Assembly: GCA_958369225.1 (NCBI GenBank) | Contig: CATXID010000002.1 | Span: forward strand, 124,001 to 188,000 | Source: an uncultured Collinsella sp. | GTDB taxonomy: Bacteria > Actinomycetota > Coriobacteriia > Coriobacteriales > Coriobacteriaceae | Length of the DNA stretch: 64,000 bases | Direction: 5' to 3' | Position numbers and translations under genes: made by a program | Part shown: positions 52,094 to 60,505 of the stretch, in pieces | Layout of the letters: the number at the start of each line of letters is the position of its first letter | Numbering within the stretch: the stretch's first letter is position 1 | Notes under the pieces: generated by a model | The model's input: only the letters and a program-made list of their open reading frames with translations | Databases searched by the model: none | Told to the model about the DNA's origin: nothing

Positions 52094-52639
52094 TTAGGCC
52101 AGCACCCAGCTTGCAGCGGCAGACTTATCAAACACGTTGGCAAAATAGAGAGCCTTCTTGATGTCACCATCAAAGTAGATATTGCCCGCCACGGAACCGC
52201 CGGCGGCAAGGGTACCAGACTGCAGTTCATCGGAGCCCTCGCTGTAATAACCCTGGTTCTGCTGAGCACCGTTGGCGTCCTCGCCCTTCCAGTCGTAGAT
52301 ATTGTAATCTGCACCCTCATCGCCATTGTTGACGTACGTGACGTGAATACCCGTCATGGTAGAACCGTCAAAATTTGTGAGGCCGGGCTGGACGGAATCG
52401 ACGACGACAGAAAGGCCAGCAGCCGTGGTCACCGTCGTGCCAACAGCCAGGTCAGTCGTAGGCTGCTCTTCCTTCTTCGTCTCTTCCTTCTTGTCACCAT
52501 CGTCGGCGTCCTCGGTGACGGTCGCCTTATCGCTACCACAACCGGCAAGAAGACTGGCAGTCCCCAAGGCGACGCTGGCGAATGCGCCAAGTGCAGCGCG
52601 ACGGCTCAGCAGCACTTCGTTTTCGAGCTTATTCATCAT
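52094..52639 (-). CDS. DUF4352-type lipoprotein
   Basis: A 181-residue lipoprotein with twin-arginine-like SRRAALGAFASVALGT and lipobox LLAGC at residue 34, a charged low-complexity linker (residues 38-62) and an immunoglobulin-like C-terminal domain resembling DUF4352 (VVVDSVQPGLT, GIHVTYVNNGDEG, GNIYFDGDIKKAL). Outer face of the membrane. First gene of the unit running to the helix-turn-helix and kinase genes. Its ribosome-binding site is buried in a long stem. Confidence 0.82.
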   Translation of the reverse strand: MMNKLENEVLLSRRAALGAFASVALGTASLLAGCGSDKATVTEDADDGDKKEETKKEEQPTTDLAVGTTVTTAAGLSVVVDSVQPGLTNFDGSTMTGIHVTYVNNGDEGADYNIYDWKGEDANGAQQNQGYYSEGSDELQSGTLAAGGSVAGNIYFDGDIKKALYFANVFDKSAAASWVLA

Positions 52640-52641
52640 GC

Positions 52642-52695
52642 ATCCTTCCTACGATCCGGCTACCGCGCCGGCACACAGCACATCGTAGGAAGGAT
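52642..52695 (-). promoter_or_regulatory. Leader stem sequestering the lipoprotein ribosome-binding site
   Basis: Perfect 14-bp inverted repeat ATCCTTCCTACGAT/ATCGTAGGAAGGAT (52642-52655, 52682-52695) with a CCGGC/GCCGG stem in its loop. On the minus-strand mRNA the 3-prime arm contains AGGAAGG, the only Shine-Dalgarno for the ATG 3-5 nt further on. Confidence 0.75.
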
Positions 52696-52800
52696 TGAAC
52701 TTGAATTCATTAGCTGTGAGCTAAGGTTGCGGTGAACGGCCAATGCGGTTATCCGAACGCCGAGAAAACGCACTTTACGCGACCGTCTGCTGGCAGCGCA

Positions 52801-53124
52801 TCAACCCACCGTGACGGATTCCCCGGTAAAGGTGCTTACAAGTAACAGGATAAAGAAGGCTAAATAGCTGATGCTCAATAGGTAGGCGAAGACTAAAAAG
52901 ATGGCCCATCCAACATTGGTCTTACCATCGGCACGACGCTGCTCGCGAGAACGACACAGCCAGACCGTCACGCCAATGGCCACAATCAGCAACACGAGTG
53001 CCGCTGCTGCCAACCCGGCAAGCGCAAACATCACGCCAATGCTCACAGCAATAACCGGAAGCAGTAGCAAGCCACACCCGCATCCACCCGGACTATATAC
53101 GGCAGATTGTCGGCGTCGCCCCAT
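52801..53124 (-). CDS. Small membrane protein of unknown function
   Basis: A 107-residue protein with two hydrophobic N-terminal segments (GLLLLPVIAVSIGVMFALAG, AALVLLIVAIGVTVWLC) and one near the C-terminus (WAIFLVFAYLLSISYLAFFI). ATG 53124 has GGAG at 5 nt; a GTG 6 nt upstream overlaps the stop of the amidohydrolase gene. A Gly/Cys-rich start (SPGGCGCG) is unusual. No family recognised. Confidence 0.7.
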   Translation of the reverse strand: MGRRRQSAVYSPGGCGCGLLLLPVIAVSIGVMFALAGLAAAALVLLIVAIGVTVWLCRSREQRRADGKTNVGWAIFLVFAYLLSISYLAFFILLLVSTFTGESVTVG

Positions 53125-53126
53125 CG

Positions 53127-54314
53127 TCACTCCATCACAAGCAATCGTTTGTAGACATCGAGGCCTTTGAGCAGGATTTCCTCGTCAAAGAGCATGGTAT
53201 CAGTGTGAAGGGCGCTCGTGGCATAGGCGGGACAGCCATCCGAATCGCTCGGATTATCTTGGCCGGCAGGCACACCCGTGCCCAGCAAGAAGAACACGCC
53301 CGGCAGATGGCGCTGATAGAACGCAAAATCCTCGGCGATCAGCAGCGGCTCGTCCACAAGTTGCAGCTCGGACAAGGCAGGCGCAATGTGGGCAAACAGC
53401 TCGGGGTCGTTATCGACTGGCGGATAGCCCTCGGCAAAGTCGAGATCGTACGTACAGCCTGTTGCGGCACAGGCCTCGTCCAACACACGGCGTACGCCCT
53501 CGCGCGCACGGTCGAACATGCCGTCCGTAAACACACGCAAACTGCCGGCAACATGGGCCTCCCCCGCCACCGCGTTGCAAACCGTGCCGGCCTGCAGTAG
53601 GCCGAACTTACCAATGCAGGGCTCGTCTGCACCCAACTCATCCATGAGCTCGCGCTCGGAAACCAAGAACTTGGCAGCCGCCAATGCCGCATCGTGCGAT
53701 TCCTCGACTGGAACGCCGTAGGTCTTGGCGATATGGATGCTCGTGCCATGGATATGAATGTGCGTCTCGCTCGAACGCGCTAGCAGCGGACCGGAACAGC
53801 TCGCCAACGTGCCGGCGGGCAAATCGGGCCATACGTGGAAGCCAAAGATGCGATCTGCCCCATAGCGCTCGAATACGCCGCTCTCACACACCGTCTTGGC
53901 GCCACCGGTCGTTTCCTCGGCCGGCTGAAACACAAGGAGCACGTTGCGTTTGATGGCGCCCGGCTGTTCACGAATCGCTCGATCGACAAAAGTCGCCGCC
54001 GCGAGCGCCATGGCCATGTGTCCATCGTGTCCGCACGCGTGCATTTTGCCGGGATGGGTCGAGGCAAAATCCGCTCCGGTCGCCTCCGCAATGGGTAGGG
54101 CGTCCATGTCAGCGCGAATCGCCGTAGCATGCGCGGCGCCCGTGCCGGCATCGAAGAAAGCGCAGACACAGCTGGGACACGGATGGGTCACCTCGCAGGC
54201 GAGCGGCGCCAACACGCCCTCAATATAGGCGATAGTCTGCGGAAGATCGAAGTCGAGCTCCGGGATCCTGTGCAAGTCGCGCCGATAGCGACGGAGTTCT
54301 TGGAGCTCGGTCAT
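53127..54314 (-). CDS. M20 family metallo-amidohydrolase
   Basis: A 395-residue M20D-type peptidase/amidohydrolase (N-acyl-amino acid or peptide hydrolase). ATG 54314 follows AAAGGAACC. RRDLHRIPELDFDLPQT, the metal ligands in MHACGHDGHMAMAL near residue 93, QPAEETTGGAKT and GFHVWPDLPAGT are family blocks. It is divergent from lysA. N-acetyl-diaminopimelate deacetylase (DapL-type pathway step) belongs to the same family, so a lysine-pathway role is possible; indole-acetyl- or hippurate-type substrates are equally open. Confidence 0.9.
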   Translation of the reverse strand: MTELQELRRYRRDLHRIPELDFDLPQTIAYIEGVLAPLACEVTHPCPSCVCAFFDAGTGAAHATAIRADMDALPIAEATGADFASTHPGKMHACGHDGHMAMALAAATFVDRAIREQPGAIKRNVLLVFQPAEETTGGAKTVCESGVFERYGADRIFGFHVWPDLPAGTLASCSGPLLARSSETHIHIHGTSIHIAKTYGVPVEESHDAALAAAKFLVSERELMDELGADEPCIGKFGLLQAGTVCNAVAGEAHVAGSLRVFTDGMFDRAREGVRRVLDEACAATGCTYDLDFAEGYPPVDNDPELFAHIAPALSELQLVDEPLLIAEDFAFYQRHLPGVFFLLGTGVPAGQDNPSDSDGCPAYATSALHTDTMLFDEEILLKGLDVYKRLLVME

Positions 54315-54476
54315 AAAGGTTCCTTTCATGGGTGCGCGCCAGTTGCCATCTTATTGTGCCGCAAGATTGTCGCACCCTTATTTCCAGCATATCCCTGCAT
54401 TTTTTAAACGTTATATACGAATACTCTTGTTTGGTAAAGTGCAACGTGGTAGGGTCGTTACCACTTGATAGAGGCG

Positions 54477-54623
54477 CGGGCACGAAGAGCCGCGGGCGAG
54501 TCGGCAGACTTTGACCCTGCGGGGAGGCGAAACCCGCCGAACTGGGTTTTTCGGGCACGAACAGCCTGGTGGGCCTGCGGGAAACACCCGCAGGACTGTC
54601 TGCAGCAATGCGGGAGCGCTATC
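54477..54623 (+). promoter_or_regulatory. Lysine riboswitch (L box)
   Basis: Starts GATAGAGGCGCG and ends GGAGCGCTATC, the P1 helix pattern GATAG/CTATC of the class. Inner landmarks also fit: GCGAGTC, GGGGAGGCGAAACCCGCCGAA and GCAGGACTGTC. It lies 70 nt ahead of lysA-dapA. Downstream, GGATAGCG (54674-54681) next to the GAGG ribosome-binding site can pair with CGCTATCC at the 3-prime side of P1 or with CGCTAT at 54639-54644, suggesting control of translation start. Confidence 0.88.
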
Positions 54624-54694
54624 CGGACATTGGGTCCACGCTATGCGGATTCGATGCGCCGATGGCGCCGTCTGGATAGCGAGGTTTACGGGAC

Positions 54695-57004
54695 ATGGCA
54701 TTGACCCCCAACGAAGCGTATGCGGCCAAACAGCCGTTTGTGGACAAGGAAACGCTCGAGCATATCGTCGAGCAGTTCCCCACGCCATTTCATCTATACG
54801 ACGAGGCAGGCATCCGCCGCAACATGCAAGAAGTGCGCGACGCCTTTGCATGGAACCCGGGCTTTAAGGAATACTTTGCCGTCAAGGCCAATCCCAACCC
54901 GGCGCTCATCTCCATTCTCAACGAATACGGCTGCGGCTGCGATTGCTCAAGCTATACCGAGCTCATGATCGCCCGCTCGCTGGGCATCACCGGCCACGAC
55001 ATCATGTTCTCGTCCAACGACACGCCGGCGGCGGATTTTGCCCTTGCAGATAAACTGGGTGCCATCGTCAACTTTGACGACATCAGCCATATCGAGTTCT
55101 TTGAGCGCGTCGCGGGCCCCATCCCCAAGACGGTAAGCTGCCGTTTTAACCCGGGTGGCTTGTTCCAGCTCTCTAACGGCATTATGGACAACCCCGGCGA
55201 CTCCAAGTACGGCATGACCACCGAGCAGCTCTTTGAGGCTTTCCGCATACTCAAGGCCAAGGGCGCCGAGCATTTTGGCATCCATGCCTTCCTTGCCAGT
55301 AACACCGTCACTAACGACTACTATCCCAAGCTCGCGCGCATCCTCTTTGAGCTTGCCGTGCGCCTGGAGCGCGAGACCGGCGCACATGTCACCTTTATCA
55401 ATCTGTCCGGCGGTGTGGGTATCCCCTACCTGCCCGAGCAGCAGGCTAACGACATCCACGCCATCGGCGAGGGCGTACACGCGGCATACGACGAGATCCT
55501 GGTTCCTGCCGGCATGGGCGATGTGGCCATCTGCACCGAGATGGGCCGCTTTATGATGGGCCCCTACGGCTGCCTGGTCACCAAGGCCATCCACGAGAAG
55601 CAGATTTACAAGGACTATATCGGCGTGGACGCAAGCGCCGTCGATCTGATCCGCCCTGCCATGTATGGTGCCTACCACCACATTACGGTGATGGGACAGC
55701 CGGGTGGCCCTGACAAGACCGCAGCACCGGTCACGAACACGTATGACATCACGGGCAACTTGTGCGAGAACAACGATAAGTTCGCTATCGACCGCGAGCT
55801 GCCGCAGATCGACATGGGTGATGTACTCGTGATCCACGATACCGGCGCGCATGGCTACTCCATGGGCTACAACTACAACGGCCGTCTGCGCTCCGCCGAG
55901 GTATTGCTGCGCCCCGACGGCTCGGCAGATCTCATTCGTCGCGCCGAGCGCCCGGGCGATTACTTTGCCACGCTCGACGTGCTGCCGAGCGGCCGAGAGC
56001 TGCTGGCCAAGTCGCGCGCCGAAAGCGCCCGCCGTCGGGCCCAAGACGAGCGCCTGGCAGTCGCCGCCCAATGGAACAAACGCATCCAGATCGCGGAAGC
56101 GAAGGAGAAGAACATGGACATCCGCAATCTCGAGGGTTCAATCGTCGCCCTCGTCACGCCGTTTAAAAAGGACGGCAGCGTCGACTTTGACGCACTCGAG
56201 CGCCTTATCGATTTCCACCTGCAAAACGGCACTGACGCCATCCTCACCCTAGGCACCACCGGCGAGAGCGCCACGATGACCGATGACGAGGACAACTCCG
56301 TTGTCGCCGCCGTGGTCAAGCAGGTTGCAGGCCGCGTCCCCGTCATTGCAGGCTCGGGCTCTAACTCCACACAGACCATGCTCACCAAGTCGCTCACCTA
56401 TCAGGGCCTGGGCGCCGACGGCCTGCTGCTCATTACCCCCTACTACAACAAGTCCAACGAGGAGGGCATCTACCAGCACTTTAAGACCGTAGCGGATGCT
56501 GTGGACATCCCCTGCATCCTGTACAACATCCCCGGCCGCTGCGGCTGCGGCATCAGCGAGCGCAACGTAGAGCGCTTGGCCGCGCACCCCAACATCATGG
56601 GTATTAAGGAAGCCTCGGGCAACGTCGCCTACGCTGCCAAGATCGCCCACCTGCTGTCCGATGACTTCCGTATGTACTCGGGCGAAGACGCGCTCACCGT
56701 GCCGCTCATGAGCCTGGGCGCCTCGGGCACTATCAGCGTGTGGGCCGATGTTCAGCCGCAGCTCGTGCACGACATGTGCCGCGCCTATCTGGACGGCGAC
56801 GTGGAGCGCGCCCGCGATATCCAAATTGCCGGCCAGCCGCTCATCAATGCCCTCTTTAGCGAGGTCAACCCCATCCCCGTTAAAGAAGCGCTCGCTCAGA
56901 TGGGTATGATCGAGGCAAACTACCGCATGCCGCTGTGCCCCATGGCCGATAACACGCGCGCCGCACTTACCGATGCTCTGAAGGGAGTTGGTCTGCTTGA
57001 TTAA
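54695..57004 (+). CDS. lysA-dapA: In-frame fusion of diaminopimelate decarboxylase and dihydrodipicolinate synthase
   Basis: One 769-codon frame. Residues 1-425 are a fold-type III PLP decarboxylase (YFAVKANPNPALIS with the PLP lysine; LSGGVGIPYLPE; TEMGRFMMGPYGCLV), last step of lysine synthesis. Residues 425-473 are a charged helical linker (ELLAKSRAESARRRAQDERL). Residues 474-769 are complete DapA (LVTPFKKDGSVDF, TLGTTGESATM, YNIPGRCGCG, Schiff-base Lys in IMGIKEASGN), which makes the first committed precursor. At the junction AAGGAG precedes an ATG (56114), so free DapA may also be produced. The frame overlaps dapB. Confidence 0.9.
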   Translation: MALTPNEAYAAKQPFVDKETLEHIVEQFPTPFHLYDEAGIRRNMQEVRDAFAWNPGFKEYFAVKANPNPALISILNEYGCGCDCSSYTELMIARSLGITGHDIMFSSNDTPAADFALADKLGAIVNFDDISHIEFFERVAGPIPKTVSCRFNPGGLFQLSNGIMDNPGDSKYGMTTEQLFEAFRILKAKGAEHFGIHAFLASNTVTNDYYPKLARILFELAVRLERETGAHVTFINLSGGVGIPYLPEQQANDIHAIGEGVHAAYDEILVPAGMGDVAICTEMGRFMMGPYGCLVTKAIHEKQIYKDYIGVDASAVDLIRPAMYGAYHHITVMGQPGGPDKTAAPVTNTYDITGNLCENNDKFAIDRELPQIDMGDVLVIHDTGAHGYSMGYNYNGRLRSAEVLLRPDGSADLIRRAERPGDYFATLDVLPSGRELLAKSRAESARRRAQDERLAVAAQWNKRIQIAEAKEKNMDIRNLEGSIVALVTPFKKDGSVDFDALERLIDFHLQNGTDAILTLGTTGESATMTDDEDNSVVAAVVKQVAGRVPVIAGSGSNSTQTMLTKSLTYQGLGADGLLLITPYYNKSNEEGIYQHFKTVADAVDIPCILYNIPGRCGCGISERNVERLAAHPNIMGIKEASGNVAYAAKIAHLLSDDFRMYSGEDALTVPLMSLGASGTISVWADVQPQLVHDMCRAYLDGDVERARDIQIAGQPLINALFSEVNPIPVKEALAQMGMIEANYRMPLCPMADNTRAALTDALKGVGLLD

Positions 57005-57737
57005 GACCGTCATTATGGGAACGGGCCGCATGGGCTCGCTCATCCACACTACCGCCGAGGGCACCGTTGATGCCACTGGGCAGCCCGTTTTTGATATCGT
57101 GGCCCAGATTGGCTTCGATTTGAACAAGCTCGAGAACGCACCAGCCGCCGACGTCATCATCGACTTCTCGAACGTCGCGACCTTTGACGCCGTCGTCGCC
57201 TATGTCGAGCGCACGGGTGCGGCGTTGGTCTCGGGCACCACGGGCTACACACCCGAGCAGATGGATCGCCTGCGCGAGCTGGGTCAGAACGCCCGTGTCA
57301 TGCACTCCGGCAATTACTCCATCGGTATCGCAGCCCTGCGTCATCTGGTAGCACAGGCCACACGCGAGCTGCCCGGCTTTGACTGCGAGATTGTCGAGAC
57401 GCACCACAACCAAAAGGTCGACGCCCCCAGCGGCACCGCCAAGCTGCTACTCGACGCTGTAGTCGAGGCCGAGCCTGAGGCTGGCTATCATCCTGTCTAC
57501 GGTCGCGAGGGCATGTGCGGCGCTCGCGATCCCAAGGAAATCGGCATGCACTCGCTGCGCGGCGGCACCGTCGCCGGCGTGCACGAGGTAAGCTTTTTCG
57601 GCCAGGACGAGGAAGTCACGCTTAGCCATCGCGCCACGAGCCGCCAGATCTTTGTCAACGGCGCCCTGGCCGCCGCTCAAAAGCTCGTCACCCACGAGCC
57701 TGGCTTCTATACGTTCGACCAGGTCATGTTTGCCTAA
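56997..57737 (+). CDS. dapB: 4-hydroxy-tetrahydrodipicolinate reductase
   Basis: NAD(P)H-dependent second step of the diaminopimelate pathway; 246 residues. The start is taken as TTG 56997 (GGGAG 9 nt upstream, protein begins IKTVIMGTGRMG), overlapping the fused gene by 8 nt; a TTG at 56988 and an ATG at 57015 are alternatives. Nucleotide site VIMGTGRMGSLI, SGTTGYTPEQMDRL and EIVETHHNQKVDAPSGTAKL with the catalytic HH and KVDAPSGT are clear. Confidence 0.95.
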   Translation: MIKTVIMGTGRMGSLIHTTAEGTVDATGQPVFDIVAQIGFDLNKLENAPAADVIIDFSNVATFDAVVAYVERTGAALVSGTTGYTPEQMDRLRELGQNARVMHSGNYSIGIAALRHLVAQATRELPGFDCEIVETHHNQKVDAPSGTAKLLLDAVVEAEPEAGYHPVYGREGMCGARDPKEIGMHSLRGGTVAGVHEVSFFGQDEEVTLSHRATSRQIFVNGALAAAQKLVTHEPGFYTFDQVMFA

Positions 57738-57776
57738 CCAGGTATCTACCGCACCCACGCAAAGGAGAAACAGCAT

Positions 57777-58496
57777 ATGAGCAACGCAGCCGAGATGGAT
57801 GCCCAGGAGATTATCAATTACATCGCCACCGCGCCCAAGAAAACGCCCGTCAAACTGTACGTGCGCGAAAAGCCGGGCAAGAAGGTCCAGTGGGGCAATG
57901 CGCACGTCTACGGCGGTCGTCGTGGCAAGACCGTCTTTGGTGACTGGGATGAACTCAAGGCAATCCTCGACGCCAACGCCGACTCCATCGACTACTACGA
58001 CGTAGAGAACGACTGCCGCAACTCCGCCGTGCCCATGCTCGACCTCAAGGGCATCAACGCCCGCATCGAGCCGGGCGCAATCATCCGTGACCGCGTCGAG
58101 ATCGGCGATCGCGCCGTCATCATGATGGGTGCCATCATCAACATCGGCTCCGTCATTGGCGAGGGTTCCATGATCGACATGGGCGCCGTGCTGGGCGGCC
58201 GCGCCACCGTGGGTAAGAACTGCCACATTGGCGCCGGCACCGTGCTGGCAGGCGTCGTGGAGCCCGCCAGCGCCACGCCCGTCATCATCGAAGACGATGT
58301 CATGATCGGCGCCAACGCCGTGGTCCTGGAGGGCGTGCACGTGGGTAAGGGCGCCGTCGTTGCCGCCGGCGCCGTGTGCGTCGAGGACGTCCCCGCCGGT
58401 GCCGTCGTGGCCGGTGTCCCCGCCCGCGTCATCAAGATGCGCGACGAGAAGACCGACAGCAAGACTGGCCTCGAAGAGGGCTTACGCCAGCTTTAG
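57777..58496 (+). CDS. dapH: Tetrahydrodipicolinate N-acetyltransferase
   Basis: A 239-residue left-handed beta-helix acyltransferase of the DapH (acetyl) type, with hexapeptide repeats from about residue 95 ([40 protein letters not shown]). N-terminal [23 protein letters not shown] is typical of DapH. AAAGGAGAAAC precedes the ATG. It implies that lysine is made through N-acetylated intermediates. Last gene of the lysine unit, with a terminator behind it. Confidence 0.94.
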   Translation: MSNAAEMDAQEIINYIATAPKKTPVKLYVREKPGKKVQWGNAHVYGGRRGKTVFGDWDELKAILDANADSIDYYDVENDCRNSAVPMLDLKGINARIEPGAIIRDRVEIGDRAVIMMGAIINIGSVIGEGSMIDMGAVLGGRATVGKNCHIGAGTVLAGVVEPASATPVIIEDDVMIGANAVVLEGVHVGKGAVVAAGAVCVEDVPAGAVVAGVPARVIKMRDEKTDSKTGLEEGLRQL

Positions 58497-58501
58497 TAAT
58501 T

Positions 58502-58526
58502 ACGCGGTTTTGACAAACCGCGTTTT
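58502..58526 (+). terminator. Terminator of the lysine unit
   Basis: ACGCGGTTT (58502-58510) and AAACCGCGT (58515-58523) with TGAC loop and TTT. Confidence 0.9.
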
Positions 58527-58581
58527 CGCTGACGCATGCTCAACCTGCGGCGCAATGTCAGCAACCAAGCCGAAAACAAAA

Positions 58582-58612
58582 AAGGCCGAAGCACCATCGG
58601 GGCTTCGGCCTT
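58582..58612 (-). terminator. Terminator of the toxin-antitoxin unit
   Basis: AAGGCCGAAGC (58582-58592) and GCTTCGGCCTT (58602-58612); on the minus strand followed by TTTTTGTTTT. Confidence 0.9.
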
Positions 58613-58614
58613 CA

Positions 58615-58959
58615 TCATCTCAGGGTTCCGTCGTATTCAACCATGGCGGGTCGCTTTGACAGGCGCCCTGTGGCCGTCTTATAGACCTCGGAACGGTCGC
58701 GCCGCCCTATTGCCACGATCTCGGCAATCTCAACCGTTCCGTCCTCCCGGATTCGAAAAACCATTCGGAGTCCTGCATTGCGCCATTTGATCTTTTTGCA
58801 GCCGGCAAGCTCGCCGTGAAGCGGCGTTCCAATTTCATCAGCGCGCGTCTTTAATTTCGCGACTGCAATACGGACAAGTCTTCGCTGAGATCCATCTAGT
58901 TTTTGATATTCCTTCTCGACGTCTCGATTCAAAAAGCCGACGACAAAATGCCCACTCAT
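58615..58959 (-). CDS. RelE/ParE-superfamily toxin
   Basis: A 114-residue basic protein. The pattern VEKEYQKLDGSQRRLVRIAVAKL, LHGELAGCKKIKWRNAGLRMVFRI and a final EIVAIGRRDRSEVYKTA is that of RelE/ParE/HigB-type toxins, most of them ribosome-dependent mRNases. The start overlaps the antitoxin stop (ATGA), the usual coupling. The terminator lies 3 nt after its stop. Confidence 0.85.
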   Translation of the reverse strand: MSGHFVVGFLNRDVEKEYQKLDGSQRRLVRIAVAKLKTRADEIGTPLHGELAGCKKIKWRNAGLRMVFRIREDGTVEIAEIVAIGRRDRSEVYKTATGRLSKRPAMVEYDGTLR

Positions 58960-59306
58960 TCGAAAAGATCCTCATCGGGGATCGCGTCCGGATACATCGA
59001 TTCAAACTCCGCGAGCTCCTCGGTAGTTAGGGCGTCCTCAAACGGAACAAATTCATGCGGACCATGCTTGACTCGATCCGCAGCGATGCGATTTATCTCA
59101 AGTTCGTGCAGATACTGCAGCGCGCCGTACATTTCCTCATAGGCGGCATAGTCGATAATCACGGTATCGATATCGTTATGATCGGCAATGAACTGTGGTG
59201 CGCGTTTTGCGCGTTTACGAATGGCAGATAAAGACTTGCTTGCTTCGGTAGCCGAAACAACCTGGTCTTTTGTAAACACCGGTTTTTCCAGAACAAGTGC
59301 GGACAT
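58956..59306 (-). CDS. Phd/YefM-like antitoxin
   Basis: A 116-residue acidic protein starting MSALVLEKPVFTKDQVVSA at ATG 59306 (TTTGGAGGTC upstream). The first half (SATEASKSLSAIRKRAKRAPQFIADHN, split at 20; DTVIIDYAAYEEM) has the DNA-binding Phd/YefM pattern; the C-terminal half is strongly acidic and would wrap the toxin. First gene of the pair; a perfect inverted repeat lies 20 nt upstream as operator. Confidence 0.82.
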   Translation of the reverse strand: MSALVLEKPVFTKDQVVSATEASKSLSAIRKRAKRAPQFIADHNDIDTVIIDYAAYEEMYGALQYLHELEINRIAADRVKHGPHEFVPFEDALTTEELAEFESMYPDAIPDEDLFE

Positions 59307-59325
59307 TTTGACCTCCAAAAAATAA

Positions 59326-59367
59326 TCTGGATTATATTTCAAAGTATACTTCAAAATATAATCCAGA
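59326..59367 (-). promoter_or_regulatory. Autoregulatory operator of the toxin-antitoxin pair
   Basis: TCTGGATTATATTT (59326-59339) and AAATATAATCCAGA (59354-59367) are perfect 14-bp arms around a centre that is itself palindromic (AAGTATACTT, 59342-59351). Total symmetry over 42 nt next to the antitoxin start. Confidence 0.8.
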
Positions 59368-59390
59368 CTTTTATTCGAAAGAAAAAAGCC

Positions 59391-60395
59391 CTATCGATTC
59401 TCGATGCTGCCGATGTTTTTGAGCTCGATAGAGATGAGGCCGTTGGGCTCGTTGACAAACTCGATGTACTCGGAGTTCGAACCCATCTCGGCCGGGAAGC
59501 TGATCTCGATACCCGTGTCGGTACGGATCTTATGATTGCGCACCGCCGCGCGTTCGACCTGCTTGCGCTCCACGGGCACACGCTCAGGCACCTTCTCCTC
59601 AGTCAGTGCCGCGCGCACGCTCTCCTTGATAACCGGTTCGTCCTCAAAGACCTCATCGACGATATCCCAAGGCGGCAGCTCCTCGTCATCCTCGACTTTC
59701 TCGGCGACGGCAGCCTTAACCTTGGCGAGCGCCACGGCCGTATTGGCACCGTGCTCCTCGGCGACTTCCTCGACCACACGCGTCACGGTGTCGATGACCT
59801 CCTTGCCCGATACGCCCGTGTCGCACTGCAGCAGGCCATCGGGGATAAGCATACGGTCCTCACCGGCAATCTTGCGCTTCTTGTCCACGTAACCGATCTC
59901 CATGGTGCTCGCACGCACGATGGCATAGCTCGGCACCTTTTGCGAGGGGTTCGGCAGAATGGCGTAGTGGCGCGCGATGTCGTTGCGCACCTCCCCCTCC
60001 TCGCGGCCCACTTCGTGCATAAAAGCCTGCTTGGAGCCCAGCAGCATCACGGCAAACCAGCGGGCATCCTCATCGTCGTCAAAATCGGCCACGAGCACGT
60101 CGGTGGACTCGGCTTTCTCTGCCTTGGTGAGCTCGGAGGAGATAAACTCCGCAATCTGCTGCGACAGGTCCACGAACTCGCGCTCGCCAAAGAAATAGCC
60201 CTTGAGCTCGCCACCGAATGCGGAGTTCTCGGCAAACGTGGCGCGTTTATTGTCGGCCGAGGTGCGCGCGCGGCGCAGATGTGTGGTCACGAAGTTGCGC
60301 ACGGTACGGCTTTCGATATCGAGCTCGCGCTGGCTCATAACGTTAACGGCAGAGTCAAAGTCCAGGATATGCAGAATCGCGTGATTGATTTTCAT
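59391..60395 (-). CDS. Nucleoid-associated protein, NdpA/NA37 family
   Basis: A 334-residue protein beginning MKINHAILHILDFDS, the NA37 (YejK/NdpA) N-terminal pattern, with AILPNPSQKVPSYAIV and ISFPAEMGSNSEYIEFV typical of the second half. The ATG at 60395 is preferred over one 9 nt upstream by its GGA spacing. Members bind the nucleoid or act in phage-related contexts; function is not settled. Glu/Val-rich central part. Confidence 0.82.
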   Translation of the reverse strand: MKINHAILHILDFDSAVNVMSQRELDIESRTVRNFVTTHLRRARTSADNKRATFAENSAFGGELKGYFFGEREFVDLSQQIAEFISSELTKAEKAESTDVLVADFDDDEDARWFAVMLLGSKQAFMHEVGREEGEVRNDIARHYAILPNPSQKVPSYAIVRASTMEIGYVDKKRKIAGEDRMLIPDGLLQCDTGVSGKEVIDTVTRVVEEVAEEHGANTAVALAKVKAAVAEKVEDDEELPPWDIVDEVFEDEPVIKESVRAALTEEKVPERVPVERKQVERAAVRNHKIRTDTGIEISFPAEMGSNSEYIEFVNEPNGLISIELKNIGSIENR

Positions 60396-60469
60396 ATACG
60401 GCATTCCGTTCTAGATCGATTTCGGCACGAACCAGTATAGCGGTCAAGCCCGCCCCAGGCGCATCGAAG

Positions 60470-60503
60470 ATTGGCACATCGGGACAGGTTGCTTTGCACC
60501 AAT
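60470..60503 (-). repeat. Small stem-loop with AACCTG loop, copy 2
   Basis: Minus strand: ATTGGTGCA, loop AAGCAACCTGTCCCGA, TGTGCCAAT (nearly complementary). It lies directly behind the Mbeg1-like gene. Confidence 0.6.
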
Positions 60504-60505
60504 GG

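Noticed and set aside
55970..56116. Sequencing frameshift explaining the lysA-dapA fusion
   Set aside because: Both halves are in the same frame and intact to the junction, so a missing stop rather than a shifted frame would have to be assumed.
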